Numbered from the stretch's first letter, positions 1 through 5,314 are shown. The stretch is DNA of 7,151 nt from DAOQVB01 sp964400865 (GCA_964400865.1 CAYNWG010000046.1:1-7151), one strand, 5' to 3'. Translations and numbers: made by a program. The notes: generated by a model not told the origin, from the sequence alone.

Positions 1-54
1 TCAGAGCTCCAGTTTTCCAAACTGGTGACGAGGGTTCGACTCCCTTCACCCGCT
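1..54 (+). tRNA. tRNA-Gly(TCC), 3' part only (5' end outside window)
   Basis: The anticodon stem CCAGT/ACTGG (9-13 with 21-25) encloses the loop TTTCCAA, giving anticodon TCC at 16-18, which reads Gly codons. The T arm (29-45) has the canonical loop TTCGACT. The 3' acceptor strand CACCCGC (47-53) is followed by discriminator T at 54, as is usual for bacterial tRNA-Gly. The next bases are CAA, so CCA is not encoded and must be added after transcription. The acceptor 5' strand and most of the D arm lie before the window. Confidence 0.93.
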
Positions 55-118
55 CAAGGCCGACGCGTCAAATCCAATCCTGCCAGAGCATTAAATGTAG
101 ACTGCCCAAAGCTAGTAC

Positions 119-123
119 GAGGA
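119..123 (+). promoter_or_regulatory. Shine-Dalgarno site of the HAD gene
   Basis: GAGGA ends 5 nt before the ATG at 129 and fixes that start. It shows that the organism uses SD-led initiation for some genes, in contrast to several leaderless-looking starts elsewhere in the window. Confidence 0.7.
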
Positions 124-128
124 ACAAT

Positions 129-992
129 ATGGCAATTGGAGTTCAAGAAAAACCAAAGGTAGTCATCGATTTTGATGGCACCCTGACTGATTTGGATCGG
201 GAAACAGAAGACTATTTTGCTCCTTTTTATAGAGGGTTTGCAGATTTAACTAGTACAAAATTATCAGAAGTTGAACAATTATTTCATAAAGCCTACGCAG
301 AAATCGATGCGAACCCTGGGGTTTTTGGATGGGAGATTAACGGTATTTTTGTGGCACCAATCGCTGATCCTTACATGAGAAACAATGCCGCTACTACTCT
401 AGTCTTGGGTCGGCTTGAAAAACAGATAGCATTTCCCGATCTAGTTAAATTACACCAAGCATGCCAAGCTGACTTGCCAACAATTTTTAAGCCAGGCGCA
501 AGAGAATTTATTGAAATATTGAACCGTGAGAGAGATCTATCTGTGGTCACAAATTCAAAACCAGATCTGGTTTTACAAAAATTGAGATTATTGTTAGGAG
601 ATCACGATATTCAAGTTATTGGAAATGCAAAAAAATATTCAATTGATTCAGCATGGACAGTTGTTGCCGAAACTGTTCAACCTAAGGGATTTCCTCGACC
701 AGTATACTTAAGAAGGAGAGATTACGCTGAGGTTTTGAAAAAAATTGGAGAATCCGGTAAAGGGCAGCAACCAATTCAATGCGTCATCGGTGATATTTAT
801 GAATTAGATTTAGTGTTTCCAGAAAATTACGGTTTGGTTTATCCAGAAAATGACATACATACAGTTTTGGTTACCACTCCAGAATGGACGCCACAATGGG
901 AAATTGCACACTATCAAGATCATCCCAATGGTATATCCAGCGATAGTTTACTTACAATTGCCCAGCATGTATTAACTTTGGCGTCACGATAA
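129..992 (+). CDS. HAD-superfamily hydrolase (predicted phosphatase)
   Basis: This 287-residue protein carries the haloacid dehalogenase (HAD) fold signatures in order. Motif I is VVIDFDGTLTD, with nucleophile D14 and acid/base D16. Motif II is VVTNSK, with T141. Motif IV is IGDIYELD, with D222 and D227 as Mg2+ ligands. A basic residue for motif III probably lies between 168 and 197 (KK or RRR). Roughly 110 residues between motifs I and II form a helical C1-type cap, which sets substrate choice. Family chemistry is Mg-dependent phosphoester hydrolysis through an aspartyl-phosphate. The substrate cannot be read from the sequence. It should be cytoplasmic, as there is no signal peptide. The start is supported by SD GAGGA at 119-123, 5 nt before the ATG. 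It lies 74 bp after tRNA-Gly, and I see no convincing promoter in that gap. Confidence 0.88.
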   Translation: MAIGVQEKPKVVIDFDGTLTDLDRETEDYFAPFYRGFADLTSTKLSEVEQLFHKAYAEIDANPGVFGWEINGIFVAPIADPYMRNNAATTLVLGRLEKQIAFPDLVKLHQACQADLPTIFKPGAREFIEILNRERDLSVVTNSKPDLVLQKLRLLLGDHDIQVIGNAKKYSIDSAWTVVAETVQPKGFPRPVYLRRRDYAEVLKKIGESGKGQQPIQCVIGDIYELDLVFPENYGLVYPENDIHTVLVTTPEWTPQWEIAHYQDHPNGISSDSLLTIAQHVLTLASR

Positions 993-1011
993 TTCAAAAC
1001 AGAACATTGAT

Positions 1012-1040
1012 TTCACAACTGGTTGTAAATTTGTTATGCT
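1012..1040 (+). promoter_or_regulatory. Promoter for the 1061-2051 gene group (extended -10)
   Basis: The -35 box TTCACA (1012-1017, 5 of 6 to consensus) and -10 box TATGCT (1035-1040) are separated by 17 bp. The -10 is preceded by TGT, making it an extended -10. Transcription would start near 1047, leaving about a 14-nt leader before the ATG at 1061. The short inverted repeat ACAAC-TG-GTTGT (1015-1026) overlaps the -35 and spacer and could be an operator. Confidence 0.6.
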
Positions 1041-1060
1041 GGTTTTGATTGAACTACGAT

Positions 1061-1459
1061 ATGAAAACAATAGTTGTTCTCGTTTTGTTATTGGGTGGTA
1101 TTTATTTGCTTCAACAAAGATTTTCTTTTCTTCCACTTGAGGAGAGTTATTTGAAAGCCGAGGATATGTCCAACCCGACGATGCAGAAAAACGGCGATAC
1201 AGTCATAATTGACTTTTCACTTTGTAAACCTGAGAAAAAGCGATTTGATGTTGCCTTTGGCTCAACTACGATTCAAATATTAGGAATATCTGATACTGTT
1301 TGTCGGTTACAGTATGGTGGAGAAGTAGAAAATCCCAATTGGGATGGTAAGTTGGACACTACCTGCGAAGTACCACTGGGTCAGGGTGTTCTCACTTTCA
1401 AAACAACTAATGGAGGAGTCGATTTTTCTCCAATTGAAAGATACTGCAACACGGTATAG
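1061..1459 (+). CDS. Small membrane-anchored exported protein with four cysteines
   Basis: I cannot assign a function to this 132-residue protein. Residues 3-17 (TIVVLVLLLGGIYLL) form an uncleaved N-terminal membrane anchor or signal segment, followed by a soluble domain that should face outside. That domain has four cysteines (55, 81, 102, 129), an even number consistent with two disulfides. It looks beta-rich, with alternating hydrophobic residues at 46-54 and 70-86. I chose the ATG at 1061 because it puts a lysine directly before the hydrophobic run. A TTG 12 nt upstream is in frame but sits almost at the predicted transcription start. The stop is 13 bp before the MazG-like gene, so the two are probably co-transcribed. 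The HAD gene upstream is separated by the promoter at 1012-1040. Confidence 0.75.
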   Translation: MKTIVVLVLLLGGIYLLQQRFSFLPLEESYLKAEDMSNPTMQKNGDTVIIDFSLCKPEKKRFDVAFGSTTIQILGISDTVCRLQYGGEVENPNWDGKLDTTCEVPLGQGVLTFKTTNGGVDFSPIERYCNTV

Positions 1460-1472
1460 CAGAAAGGTAAAA

Positions 1473-1784
1473 ATGTCAAAAACTCTACAGCAGCTGATAC
1501 TCGAGGTTCTTGAGGTAGGCTCAAAATTTCCCAACAAGTGGGACTTAAAAACTCATTATATTGATTTAGTTGAGGAAGTTGGTGAACTGGGCAATGCATT
1601 ATTAGTTGAAAGTGGTAATAAGTCGATAAAGCGGAAGCGAGCAGAGCTAAATGATAGTTTCGCGGATGTTTTGTTTGAGTTGATAATGATGGCGAATGAA
1701 GCGAATGTTAATTTGGAGGATGTTTTGTCAAAAATGCTACTTGAGCTAAAAACTAGGCAGAATAACCGAGAGTACCAGGATTGA
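1473..1784 (+). CDS. MazG-like nucleotide pyrophosphohydrolase (all-alpha NTP-PPase fold)
   Basis: This 103-residue single-domain protein is the usual size for a MazG-like or dCTPase-type enzyme. Such enzymes hydrolyse (d)NTPs to the monophosphate and PPi and cleanse the nucleotide pool. The first metal motif is clear: EEVGEL, with E35 and E38. The second helix NDSFADVLFEL (60-70) matches the EExxD-VLF motif with D65 kept, but the glutamate normally three residues before it is Ser62, with Asp61 adjacent. Metal binding may therefore be altered. The following helix (71-95) fits the fold. The start at 1473 is set by SD AAAGG (1463-1467), 5 nt upstream. The frame stays open leftward over the previous gene, but that part is out-of-frame shadow. 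The gene is probably co-transcribed with the upstream four-cysteine gene. The exact substrate is unknown. Confidence 0.82.
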   Translation: MSKTLQQLILEVLEVGSKFPNKWDLKTHYIDLVEEVGELGNALLVESGNKSIKRKRAELNDSFADVLFELIMMANEANVNLEDVLSKMLLELKTRQNNREYQD

Positions 1785-1796
1785 TGTATAAAAACA

Positions 1797-2051
1797 TTGT
1801 CTGAGATAGTCACAGACTACTTTAAAGAGCAAACAGGAGATGTTCCGAATCCACACCTGATTCGAAAAATAGAAGCTGAGGAAATTAAGAAAAAACCCGA
1901 CATTTCAAGAATTGAATTATTGGTGTCAGTGGTGCAGAGATTAATAGTTGAGTATGATTATCAGATTCTGAGTGAATCGTTAGCCTATGAGAACGAACTA
2001 AAAGAGTACACTTCACATTTTAAATTCAAACCACAGCGTGAGGGCGATTAG
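1797..2051 (+). CDS. Unknown small helical protein (84 aa), TTG start
   Basis: I do not recognise this protein. It is highly charged and mostly predicted helix, with an EAEEIKKK-type segment at 27-34 and a hydrophobic helix near 40-65, and it has no membrane segment or cysteine. It begins 12 bp after the MazG-like stop. The only usual start codon in frame near its 5' end is TTG at 1797. An ATG overlaps the MazG-like stop (TGATG at 1782-1786) with AGGA just upstream, as expected for translational coupling, but it is in another frame and ends after six codons. Either the TTG is used (a TATAAA sequence ends 4 nt before it) or one base was gained or lost here. The frame has no other defect. Confidence 0.55.
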   Translation: MSEIVTDYFKEQTGDVPNPHLIRKIEAEEIKKKPDISRIELLVSVVQRLIVEYDYQILSESLAYENELKEYTSHFKFKPQREGD

Positions 2052-2083
2052 TATTTTAGAGATCATTTCTGTGAATCTTGGGT

Positions 2084-2089
2084 TACAAT
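2084..2089 (+). promoter_or_regulatory. Probable -10 box of the tRNA-Pro gene
   Basis: TACAAT (5 of 6 to consensus) lies 17 bp before the mature tRNA 5' end, predicting transcription from about 2096 and a short leader to be removed by RNase P. No good -35 box is visible at 16-18 bp spacing, so confidence is moderate. Confidence 0.45.
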
Positions 2090-2106
2090 AGCAAAGCAGA
2101 AAAAAA

Positions 2107-2180
2107 CGGGGAGTAGCTCAGATGGCTAGAGTGCGCGCTTTGGGAGCGCGAGGTCGCAGGTTCGAGCCCTGTCTCCCCGA
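2107..2180 (+). tRNA. tRNA-Pro(TGG)
   Basis: This is a complete 74-nt cloverleaf. The acceptor stem CGGGGAG (2107-2113) pairs with CTCCCCG (2173-2179), and the discriminator is A2180. The D stem is GCTC/GAGT (2116-2119 with 2129-2132). The anticodon stem is CGCGC/GCGCG around loop TTTGGGA, with anticodon TGG at 2141-2143. The T loop is TTCGAGC. UGG with a modified U34 can read all proline codons. CCA is not encoded; the next bases are CAC. The 3' end is only 3 bp from the stop codon of the converging minus-strand gene. Confidence 0.97.
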
Positions 2181-2183
2181 CAC

Positions 2184-2714
2184 TTACCAACCATGGCGTC
2201 GATCGTACTCAGCTTTTTTTGCTGCCGCTTCGTAAGGGGTAAGATATCCTTCTGCAGCGATTTCGTCTATCTGGGCATGACCTGCTCGTCTGTGCTCACT
2301 AGCGTATCCGGAGTCATCGACGAGCACTCCATCTTGAGCAGTAAATAGCATTCCCATCGTTAACATGAAAAGTATTTCGAAGAATTGTTGTTTTAAGGAA
2401 AGTCTTTCGCCATAATTCTCTCTGTATGGATTAGTCGTCATTCCTAATTCAGATATACCCGCTTTTTCTCGAACTCCCATTGATAAAATGAAAGAACCCG
2501 TGAGGTTCATTATTGCTTTGAATTGAGGCGGGAAATTTGGTTTTCCAATTAATTTTTGTTTTGCTGCTAAGAAATTCCAGGCAGAAGTAACCCCACGATT
2601 TTCTAGTATTGAAAAAAAGTCTCTAGAGAGCGCTGGAGTTCCCTCTAGCTCAAATGCCCGATGCTTTTCATACTTTGGTTGTAGTTTGCTTGCTATCAGT
2701 TCTGTAAATTTCAT
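2184..2714 (-). CDS. Unknown protein (176 aa), possibly membrane-associated
   Basis: I do not recognise this protein. From the chosen ATG (2714) it has a charged N-terminal half with a conserved-looking stretch LEGTPALSRDFFSILENRG (about 23-41). Two hydrophobic segments follow (about 66-80 and 110-125, the latter FFEILFMLTMGMLF). The C-terminal tail is charged, around EIAAEGYLTPYEAAAKKAEY (151-170), and resembles the short helical tails of membrane or scaffold proteins. The frame remains open up to 2876 through a TTG, but that extension contains a consensus promoter and has no SD, so I exclude it. No SD precedes the ATG at 2714 either. The next gene upstream on this strand ends 209 bp away and has its own promoter. 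The stop codon lies 3 bp from tRNA-Pro. Confidence 0.6.
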   Translation of the reverse strand: MKFTELIASKLQPKYEKHRAFELEGTPALSRDFFSILENRGVTSAWNFLAAKQKLIGKPNFPPQFKAIMNLTGSFILSMGVREKAGISELGMTTNPYRENYGERLSLKQQFFEILFMLTMGMLFTAQDGVLVDDSGYASEHRRAGHAQIDEIAAEGYLTPYEAAAKKAEYDRRHGW

Positions 2715-2750
2715 ATAGTATTCATAGAATACTGGGTAAAATAATCCTAT

Positions 2751-2779
2751 ATTATATACTATAGAAAAATAATATTCAA
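2751..2779 (-). promoter_or_regulatory. Promoter of the 176-aa gene
   Basis: On the minus strand, -35 TTGAAT (2774-2779) and a perfect -10 TATAAT (2751-2756) are spaced by 17 bp. Transcription would begin near 2744, giving about a 30-nt leader before the ATG at 2714. This is the main reason for rejecting the longer reading frame. The region is very AT-rich, so chance matches are possible. Confidence 0.6.
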
Positions 2780-2923
2780 TGATTAAACAAATAAAAATCA
2801 AACCTGAAGGATCAAACCTCTGACTTGTTTGCACGAACCAAGAACAATTGCTATTTGTGAAAATAACAAAGCGCAAACACCGATAAACAACCAGTTTTTA
2901 AATGTTGTAGGTAATTATTTTTG

Positions 2924-3232
2924 TCAACCGTGGTAGAATTCTAGCTGATCTAGGTTAAAACCCATAATTGAAATGACTTTACCACTTTCATCTTGAACGA
3001 CATTTAATTCAGGATGATCATCAACTCCAGTTAAGTAACTAGCTGATGTATCTACCCCAGCCTGATTGAGAGCAGTAAAGAATTCCATTGGACCAGTTAT
3101 CATGGAGGGTGAGACGCCTTCATTAACAAATACATATACTTTGTACTGATTTGCTAAATCCTCAGCCGGAACTGTAGCATCCTGAGGAGCTGGAGTCATA
3201 TCAAAAACTGCAGTGTTTTGTTCACCTATCAT
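2924..3232 (-). CDS. Unknown soluble acidic protein (102 aa)
   Basis: I do not recognise this protein. It has no signal peptide, membrane segment or cysteine. The first 25 residues look disordered (TPAPQDATVPAED). They are followed by a probable alpha/beta core: strand YKVYVFV (30-36), a helix around GPMEFFTALNQAGV (47-60), and strands at 75-92 ending in a short helix. The start is well set by SD AAGGA, 5 nt before the ATG. It has its own promoter upstream, and the terminator at 3344-3375 isolates it from the pseudouridine synthase gene. The next minus-strand gene downstream is 209 bp away with its own promoter, so this is probably a single-gene transcript. The good SD, promoter and terminator context argue that it is real. 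Confidence 0.7.
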   Translation of the reverse strand: MIGEQNTAVFDMTPAPQDATVPAEDLANQYKVYVFVNEGVSPSMITGPMEFFTALNQAGVDTSASYLTGVDDHPELNVVQDESGKVISIMGFNLDQLEFYHG

Positions 3233-3263
3233 AAGCTTCCTTTATTAACTAGTACGTCTCACT

Positions 3264-3291
3264 AGGATATCAAAATGTGAAATAAAAGCAA
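3264..3291 (-). promoter_or_regulatory. Probable promoter of the 102-aa gene (extended -10)
   Basis: On the minus strand, -10 TATCCT (3264-3269) is preceded by TGA, giving an extended -10. A weak -35 TTGCTT (3286-3291) lies 16 bp upstream. The predicted start near 3257 leaves about a 24-nt leader containing the SD at 3237-3241. A short inverted repeat CTAGT/ACTAG (3249-3253 with 3261-3265) falls at the transcription start and may be incidental. Confidence 0.45.
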
Positions 3292-3343
3292 CCAATCTTT
3301 GAAGTATCTTCAATCGTGTTGTATTGAGATGAACAGAGAAATA

Positions 3344-3375
3344 AAACCCGGGGGATCAAACCCCGGGTTTGTTTT
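3344..3375. terminator. Strong bidirectional intrinsic terminator
   Basis: A perfect 10-bp stem, AAACCCGGGG (3344-3353) with CCCCGGGTTT (3361-3370), encloses the loop GATCAAA. The plus strand continues as GTTTTC. The minus strand runs through TTT of the stem into TATTTC, so each strand has a U-rich tail. It lies 56 bp beyond the stop of the pseudouridine synthase gene on the minus strand, whose transcript it should end, and upstream of the promoter for the 102-aa gene. Confidence 0.9.
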
Positions 3376-3431
3376 CAGTAGCTCCAGACAACGAATTGCG
3401 TGGAGCATGAAACACTAAAGCAATTCTACAC

Positions 3432-4187
3432 CTACTCAGTGGGTTCATCAACTTGCATCCAACGCTTCCCCGCAAGTTGTTCGAGTGAAAATTGACCAAA
3501 TGTTACCCTGATTAGGCGCTTCACATCATAACCTAGACGTTCCCACAAGCGACGGATCAAGCGATTGCGGCCTTCATGAACTGTCAGGCTAAACCAGACT
3601 TGGTCTACTGGGTGATTTTCATGTAGTGGGTCGATTGAATCTACCATAGCCAAACCATCTTTCAGCTTAACACCACGATGTAGGTGTGATAAAGCTTTTC
3701 CCGATGGTTGTCGGTCGAGCTGGACATGATACGTTTTATTGACTTCAAAGCTAGGGTGAGTTAATTTTTGGGCGAGGGCTCCATCGTTGGTTAGTAATAA
3801 TAAGCCTTCGCTATCGATATCCAATCGACCGACAGGATATAAGCGACCAACTTGATTCAGCAAGGCTTTTGGTAATAAACTCAGCACCGTTGGTCGTCCC
3901 AATTCATCGTTAGTAGTTGAAACGTAGCCAGCGGGTTTGTGAAGTAAAAAATACACGAACTTTACCGCACGTTGAATTGGTTTCCCATCTAAAACAACAC
4001 GATCTTTTTCTGGATCAATTCGTTGTCCAATTGTTGCTTTTCTTCCATTGATTGCGACTTTTCCTTGATCGACAAGCTCTTCGGCGCGGCGACGCGACGC
4101 GACGCCACAATGTGCCAAATACGCATGAATTTTCACTGTTTGAGTTTGATTCGCTAGTTTGTCCTGACTTGACTTCTGCATTTGCAT
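3432..4187 (-). CDS. rRNA pseudouridine synthase, RsuA/RluB/E/F family
   Basis: This 251-residue enzyme isomerises a specific uridine in rRNA to pseudouridine. It has an N-terminal S4 RNA-binding domain (about 18-65, including GVASRRRAEELVDQGKVAING) and then the catalytic domain. The latter shows HKPAGYVST, the signature GRLDIDSEGLLLLTNDG with catalytic Asp123, and near the end EGRNRLIRRLWERLGYDVKRLIR, the family's RNA-contacting block. RluB (23S helix 89 region) is the most widespread member in bacteria, but RsuA or RluF cannot be excluded, so no symbol is given. The ATG at 4187 lies 5 nt after a perfect TATAAT, so the mRNA would be leaderless. A second in-frame ATG at 4181 is an alternative. 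There is no SD. The gene diverges from the EpmA-like gene, with 17 bp between start codons. Confidence 0.92.
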   Translation of the reverse strand: MQMQKSSQDKLANQTQTVKIHAYLAHCGVASRRRAEELVDQGKVAINGRKATIGQRIDPEKDRVVLDGKPIQRAVKFVYFLLHKPAGYVSTTNDELGRPTVLSLLPKALLNQVGRLYPVGRLDIDSEGLLLLTNDGALAQKLTHPSFEVNKTYHVQLDRQPSGKALSHLHRGVKLKDGLAMVDSIDPLHENHPVDQVWFSLTVHEGRNRLIRRLWERLGYDVKRLIRVTFGQFSLEQLAGKRWMQVDEPTE

Positions 4188-4197
4188 ACGCGATTAT
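4169..4197 (+). promoter_or_regulatory. Promoter of the EpmA-like gene
   Basis: The -35 TTGACT (4169-4174, 5 of 6) and -10 GATTAT (4192-4197, 4 of 6) are spaced by 17 bp. The start would be at about 4204-4205, exactly at the ATG. The -35 lies inside the pseudouridine synthase coding region, and the -10 shares five bases with that gene's TATAAT on the other strand. Confidence 0.55.
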
Positions 4198-4222
4198 ACC
4201 CTGTATGCAACCATCTAACCAA
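4193..4222 (-). promoter_or_regulatory. Promoter of the pseudouridine synthase gene
   Basis: On the minus strand, a perfect -10 TATAAT (4193-4198) has a weak -35 TTGGTT (4217-4222) at 18 bp, inside the start of the divergent gene. Transcription should begin at about 4186-4187, the first base of the start codon. The -10 overlaps that of the opposite promoter. Confidence 0.65.
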
Positions 4223-5314
4223 AGTACTTGGCAAAAATTGCGAAAGGATCCACAATTTCTCAATCGACTGAAAATCCGTGAAGCCATGATTGATGCCATT
4301 CGGGCATTTTTTAAACAGAATGGTTTTATGGAAGTCTCAACTCCACAGCTAGTCCTATCACCTGGTACAGAACCTTTTTTGGAGGTTTTTGAAACAACTT
4401 TAAAAATTGACAATTTTCCAGATAGACGAGCCTTTTTACTAACAAGTCCAGAATATGCGATAAAGAAATTAATCGCTGGAGGTGTTGGTAGCTGTTTTGA
4501 AATTTGTAAAAGTTTTCGCAATGGCGAGGGCATTAGTACAACTCACAATCATGAATTTACCATTTTGGAGTGGTACCACGTAGATGGGGATTACACCGAT
4601 GTGATGAGTGATTTTGAATCGATGATGAAGGTAATTGCCTTAGAATTGTTGAAAACGACTAAAATTCAACATCACCTCTCAATTGTAGGTGAAAATATAG
4701 TACTAAAGTATCAGGAAAAACAGTACGATTTGTCTGGACCTTGGGAACGACTTTCAGTCGCAGAAGCATTTAGACACTACGCCCAAGTATCTGAGGCGGA
4801 TATTCATGATGAAATTAAATTAGTTGAGATTGCTCGTGTTCAGGGTTTATCAGAATCACCAATTCTAACTTGGGAAGAGGCCTTTCATTTACTGATGCTA
4901 AATAAAATTGAGCCCCACCTTGGCCAAGAGCGGCCAACAATTTTATATGACTACCCCACTCCGCTCGCCGCTTTAGCAAAAAAGAAAATATCTGATTCCC
5001 GATACGCTGAGCGATTTGAGGTGTATTTAGCCGGTTTGGAACTGGGAAACGCTTTCTCAGAACTTTTGGATGCCGATGAACAAGAACAACGGTTTCGATC
5101 AGAACTGGCTTTGCGAACTAAATTGGGGAAAACTGAATACAAGTTAGATGAAGACTATTTAGCCGCCCTAAGATCTGGTTTACCGCCCACAGGTGGTATC
5201 GCCGTTGGAATAGATCGACTCGGGATGCTCTTTGCCAATACCACAAATATTCAAGATGTAGTCAGTTTTCCAATCAACGAACTTTTTGCAGTTAATGATT
5301 TAATTATTGCTTGA
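4205..5314 (+). CDS. epmA: EpmA/PoxA-like class II lysyl-ligase (EF-P lysylation type)
   Basis: This 369-residue protein is a class II aminoacyl-tRNA-synthetase catalytic core without the N-terminal anticodon-binding domain, as in EpmA (325 aa in E. coli) and unlike LysRS (about 500 aa). Motif 1 is GFMEVSTPQL (40-49). Motif 2 is FRNGEGISTTHNHEFTILEW (104-123), with R105. Motif 3 is GIAVGIDRLGML (331-342), with R338. The block AERFEVYLAGLELGNAFSEL (268-287) closely follows the EpmA pattern. Ala333 matches E. coli EpmA Ala298, which is Gly in LysRS and tunes the pocket toward beta-lysine. The family role is ATP-dependent attachment of (beta-)lysine to a conserved EF-P lysine, easing polyproline stalls. 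Neither EF-P nor the aminomutase EpmB is in the window. The ATG at 4205 matches the family N-terminus and looks leaderless. Its 3' end overlaps the converging gene by 11 bp. Confidence 0.85.
   Translation: MQPSNQSTWQKLRKDPQFLNRLKIREAMIDAIRAFFKQNGFMEVSTPQLVLSPGTEPFLEVFETTLKIDNFPDRRAFLLTSPEYAIKKLIAGGVGSCFEICKSFRNGEGISTTHNHEFTILEWYHVDGDYTDVMSDFESMMKVIALELLKTTKIQHHLSIVGENIVLKYQEKQYDLSGPWERLSVAEAFRHYAQVSEADIHDEIKLVEIARVQGLSESPILTWEEAFHLLMLNKIEPHLGQERPTILYDYPTPLAALAKKKISDSRYAERFEVYLAGLELGNAFSELLDADEQEQRFRSELALRTKLGKTEYKLDEDYLAALRSGLPPTGGIAVGIDRLGMLFANTTNIQDVVSFPINELFAVNDLIIA

Noticed and set aside
1..128. Possible integration or attachment site at the tRNA-Gly 3' end
   Set aside because: No integrase gene, no second copy of the tRNA 3' sequence and no compositional break are visible in the window.
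1344..1472. Longer N-terminus for the MazG-like protein
   Set aside because: It overlaps the end of the preceding gene by more than 100 bp, while an ATG with a good SD at 1473 gives the normal family length.
1307..1813. Several minus-strand open frames opposite the four-cysteine and MazG-like genes
   Set aside because: They run antisense to genes with an SD, promoter and family motifs, and their products show no motif or sensible start region.
2887..2896. Ten-base match (AACTGGTTGT on the minus strand) to 1017-1026
   Set aside because: Dozens of 10-mer matches are expected by chance in 7 kb counting both strands, and the surroundings share nothing else.
4052..4204. In-frame upstream extension of the EpmA-like gene giving a 420-residue protein
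   Set aside because: It lies wholly antisense to the start of the pseudouridine synthase gene and is upstream of the promoter at 4169-4197. The EpmA family alignment begins near the ATG at 4205.
4015..4533. 172-codon minus-strand open frame across the divergent starts
   Set aside because: It overlaps two well-supported genes in other frames, has low-complexity Ser/Arg-rich composition and no recognisable motif. It is a shadow frame.
4951..5142. 63-codon minus-strand open frame inside the EpmA-like gene
   Set aside because: It is antisense to conserved catalytic-domain sequence and is Ser-rich without any motif.
4205..5314. Identity as the housekeeping lysyl-tRNA synthetase
   Set aside because: The N-terminal OB-fold anticodon-binding domain is absent, and the residue equivalent to EpmA Ala298 is Ala, not the Gly of LysRS.
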